Assembly (NCBI GenBank): GCA_963693315.1
Contig: OY856188.1
Span: 101,620,462-101,684,461, forward strand
Length of the DNA stretch: 64,000 bases
Direction of reading: 5' to 3'
Origin: Diogma glabrata
Taxonomy: Eukaryota; Arthropoda; Insecta; Diptera; Cylindrotomidae
Shown here one piece after another: positions 63,670 through 64,000 of this stretch (within the stretch, counting starts at the first letter, position 1; every line of letters begins with the position of its first letter). Position numbers and translations under genes: made by a program. The notes below the pieces were generated by a model, which worked only from the letters and a program-made list of their open reading frames with translations, searched no databases and was not told where the DNA came from.

Positions 63670-64000
63670 CCCTGAATTTTAGATTTCCGAAAAATTTTAC
63701 GTAGCCCTGAACATGAAAGCGACATCTGTTTGAAATTATCCCAGCGAATAAAATGTCATCGATTCGTCCATGAATCGTTGAAGCAACTTCTTCTCTGAGT
63801 GAGTTCTTCACTTCTGAATCGTGAGAGAAACGGTATGGAAATTTATATGAAAAAAAAATAAAATGTCCGCTAGATTCGTGAACGAATACTCTACTACGAT
63901 TCATCATGTAATACCACCACTCGAATCGCTATGGAATATTCAATCACGATTCTATTGTGAAATTTTAACAACTTTCTATAACGATTCTTTATAGAAATTT
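63670..64000. repeat. GAATCGTT repeat-family copy, cut by the window end
   Basis: Reverse-orientation match to 13855-14160: TAAAATGTCCGCTAGATTCG, ACGATTCATCATGTAATACC and CAGCGAATAAAATG all have counterparts there. It runs off the window. Confidence 0.6.

Overview
This is a window of an AT-rich, transposon-saturated nuclear genome from an animal, most likely an insect. The evidence is GT-AG spliced zinc-finger exons, an animal-type 5S rRNA gene, SAP-domain Ty3/gypsy elements, jockey/CR1-like LINEs, and hAT and PIF/Harbinger DNA transposons. No bacterial-style operons, CRISPR arrays or plasmid features are present. Most long open frames belong to mobile elements.

Host genes. The only host-like protein genes are short exons of a C2H2 zinc-finger family, all on the + strand and all starting and ending in phase 0. 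The most complete copy has two possible 5' exons (43999-44031 and 44132-44194), then nine exons from 50461 to 56901. Their order is A-A-B-C-A-A-B-C-D. A exons carry two fingers, the first of C-x4-C type. B exons carry two classical fingers. C exons are acidic/basic linkers. D is a short terminal exon with a conserved acidic tail. The gene therefore looks like a tandemly duplicated four-exon cassette plus one terminal exon, about 12 fingers in all, with a LINE in the intron of the first cassette. Orphan exons of the same types lie upstream: C at 4809, D at 9190, a decayed A near 11200 and D at 11374. They are the tails of paralogous genes broken up by transposons. A 5S rRNA gene lies on the - strand at 57789-57908.

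Mobile elements, left to right. 1-3903 is a gypsy element with identical LTR ends that has lost protease, RT and most of RNase H; it sits in a hAT fragment, which sits in a LINE fragment. 5.8-9.1 kb is a tandem segmental duplication carrying two later insertions. 9.4-11 kb holds a decayed gag with a hAT-like MITE in it. 11830-14412 is a TIR element holding a small exon-like frame. 14894-21291 is a full gypsy element with two 648-bp LTRs and long pol, but a damaged gag. 21.5-24.4 kb holds PIF/Harbinger-type MITEs and long foldbacks. 25294-30617 is a complete but inactive hAT element with perfect 8-bp target duplications, containing a ten-copy 77-bp satellite and two MITEs. 32832-43856 is a composite bounded by long inverted repeats, holding a LINE, a Harbinger element and a - strand gag-pol with one very short LTR. 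44.8-47.4 kb and 51.5-53.5 kb are old LINEs. 58255-63040 is a stack of elements nested four deep.

Boundaries were read by eye from terminal repeats and target-site duplications. Family names rest on motif recognition, not on any search.
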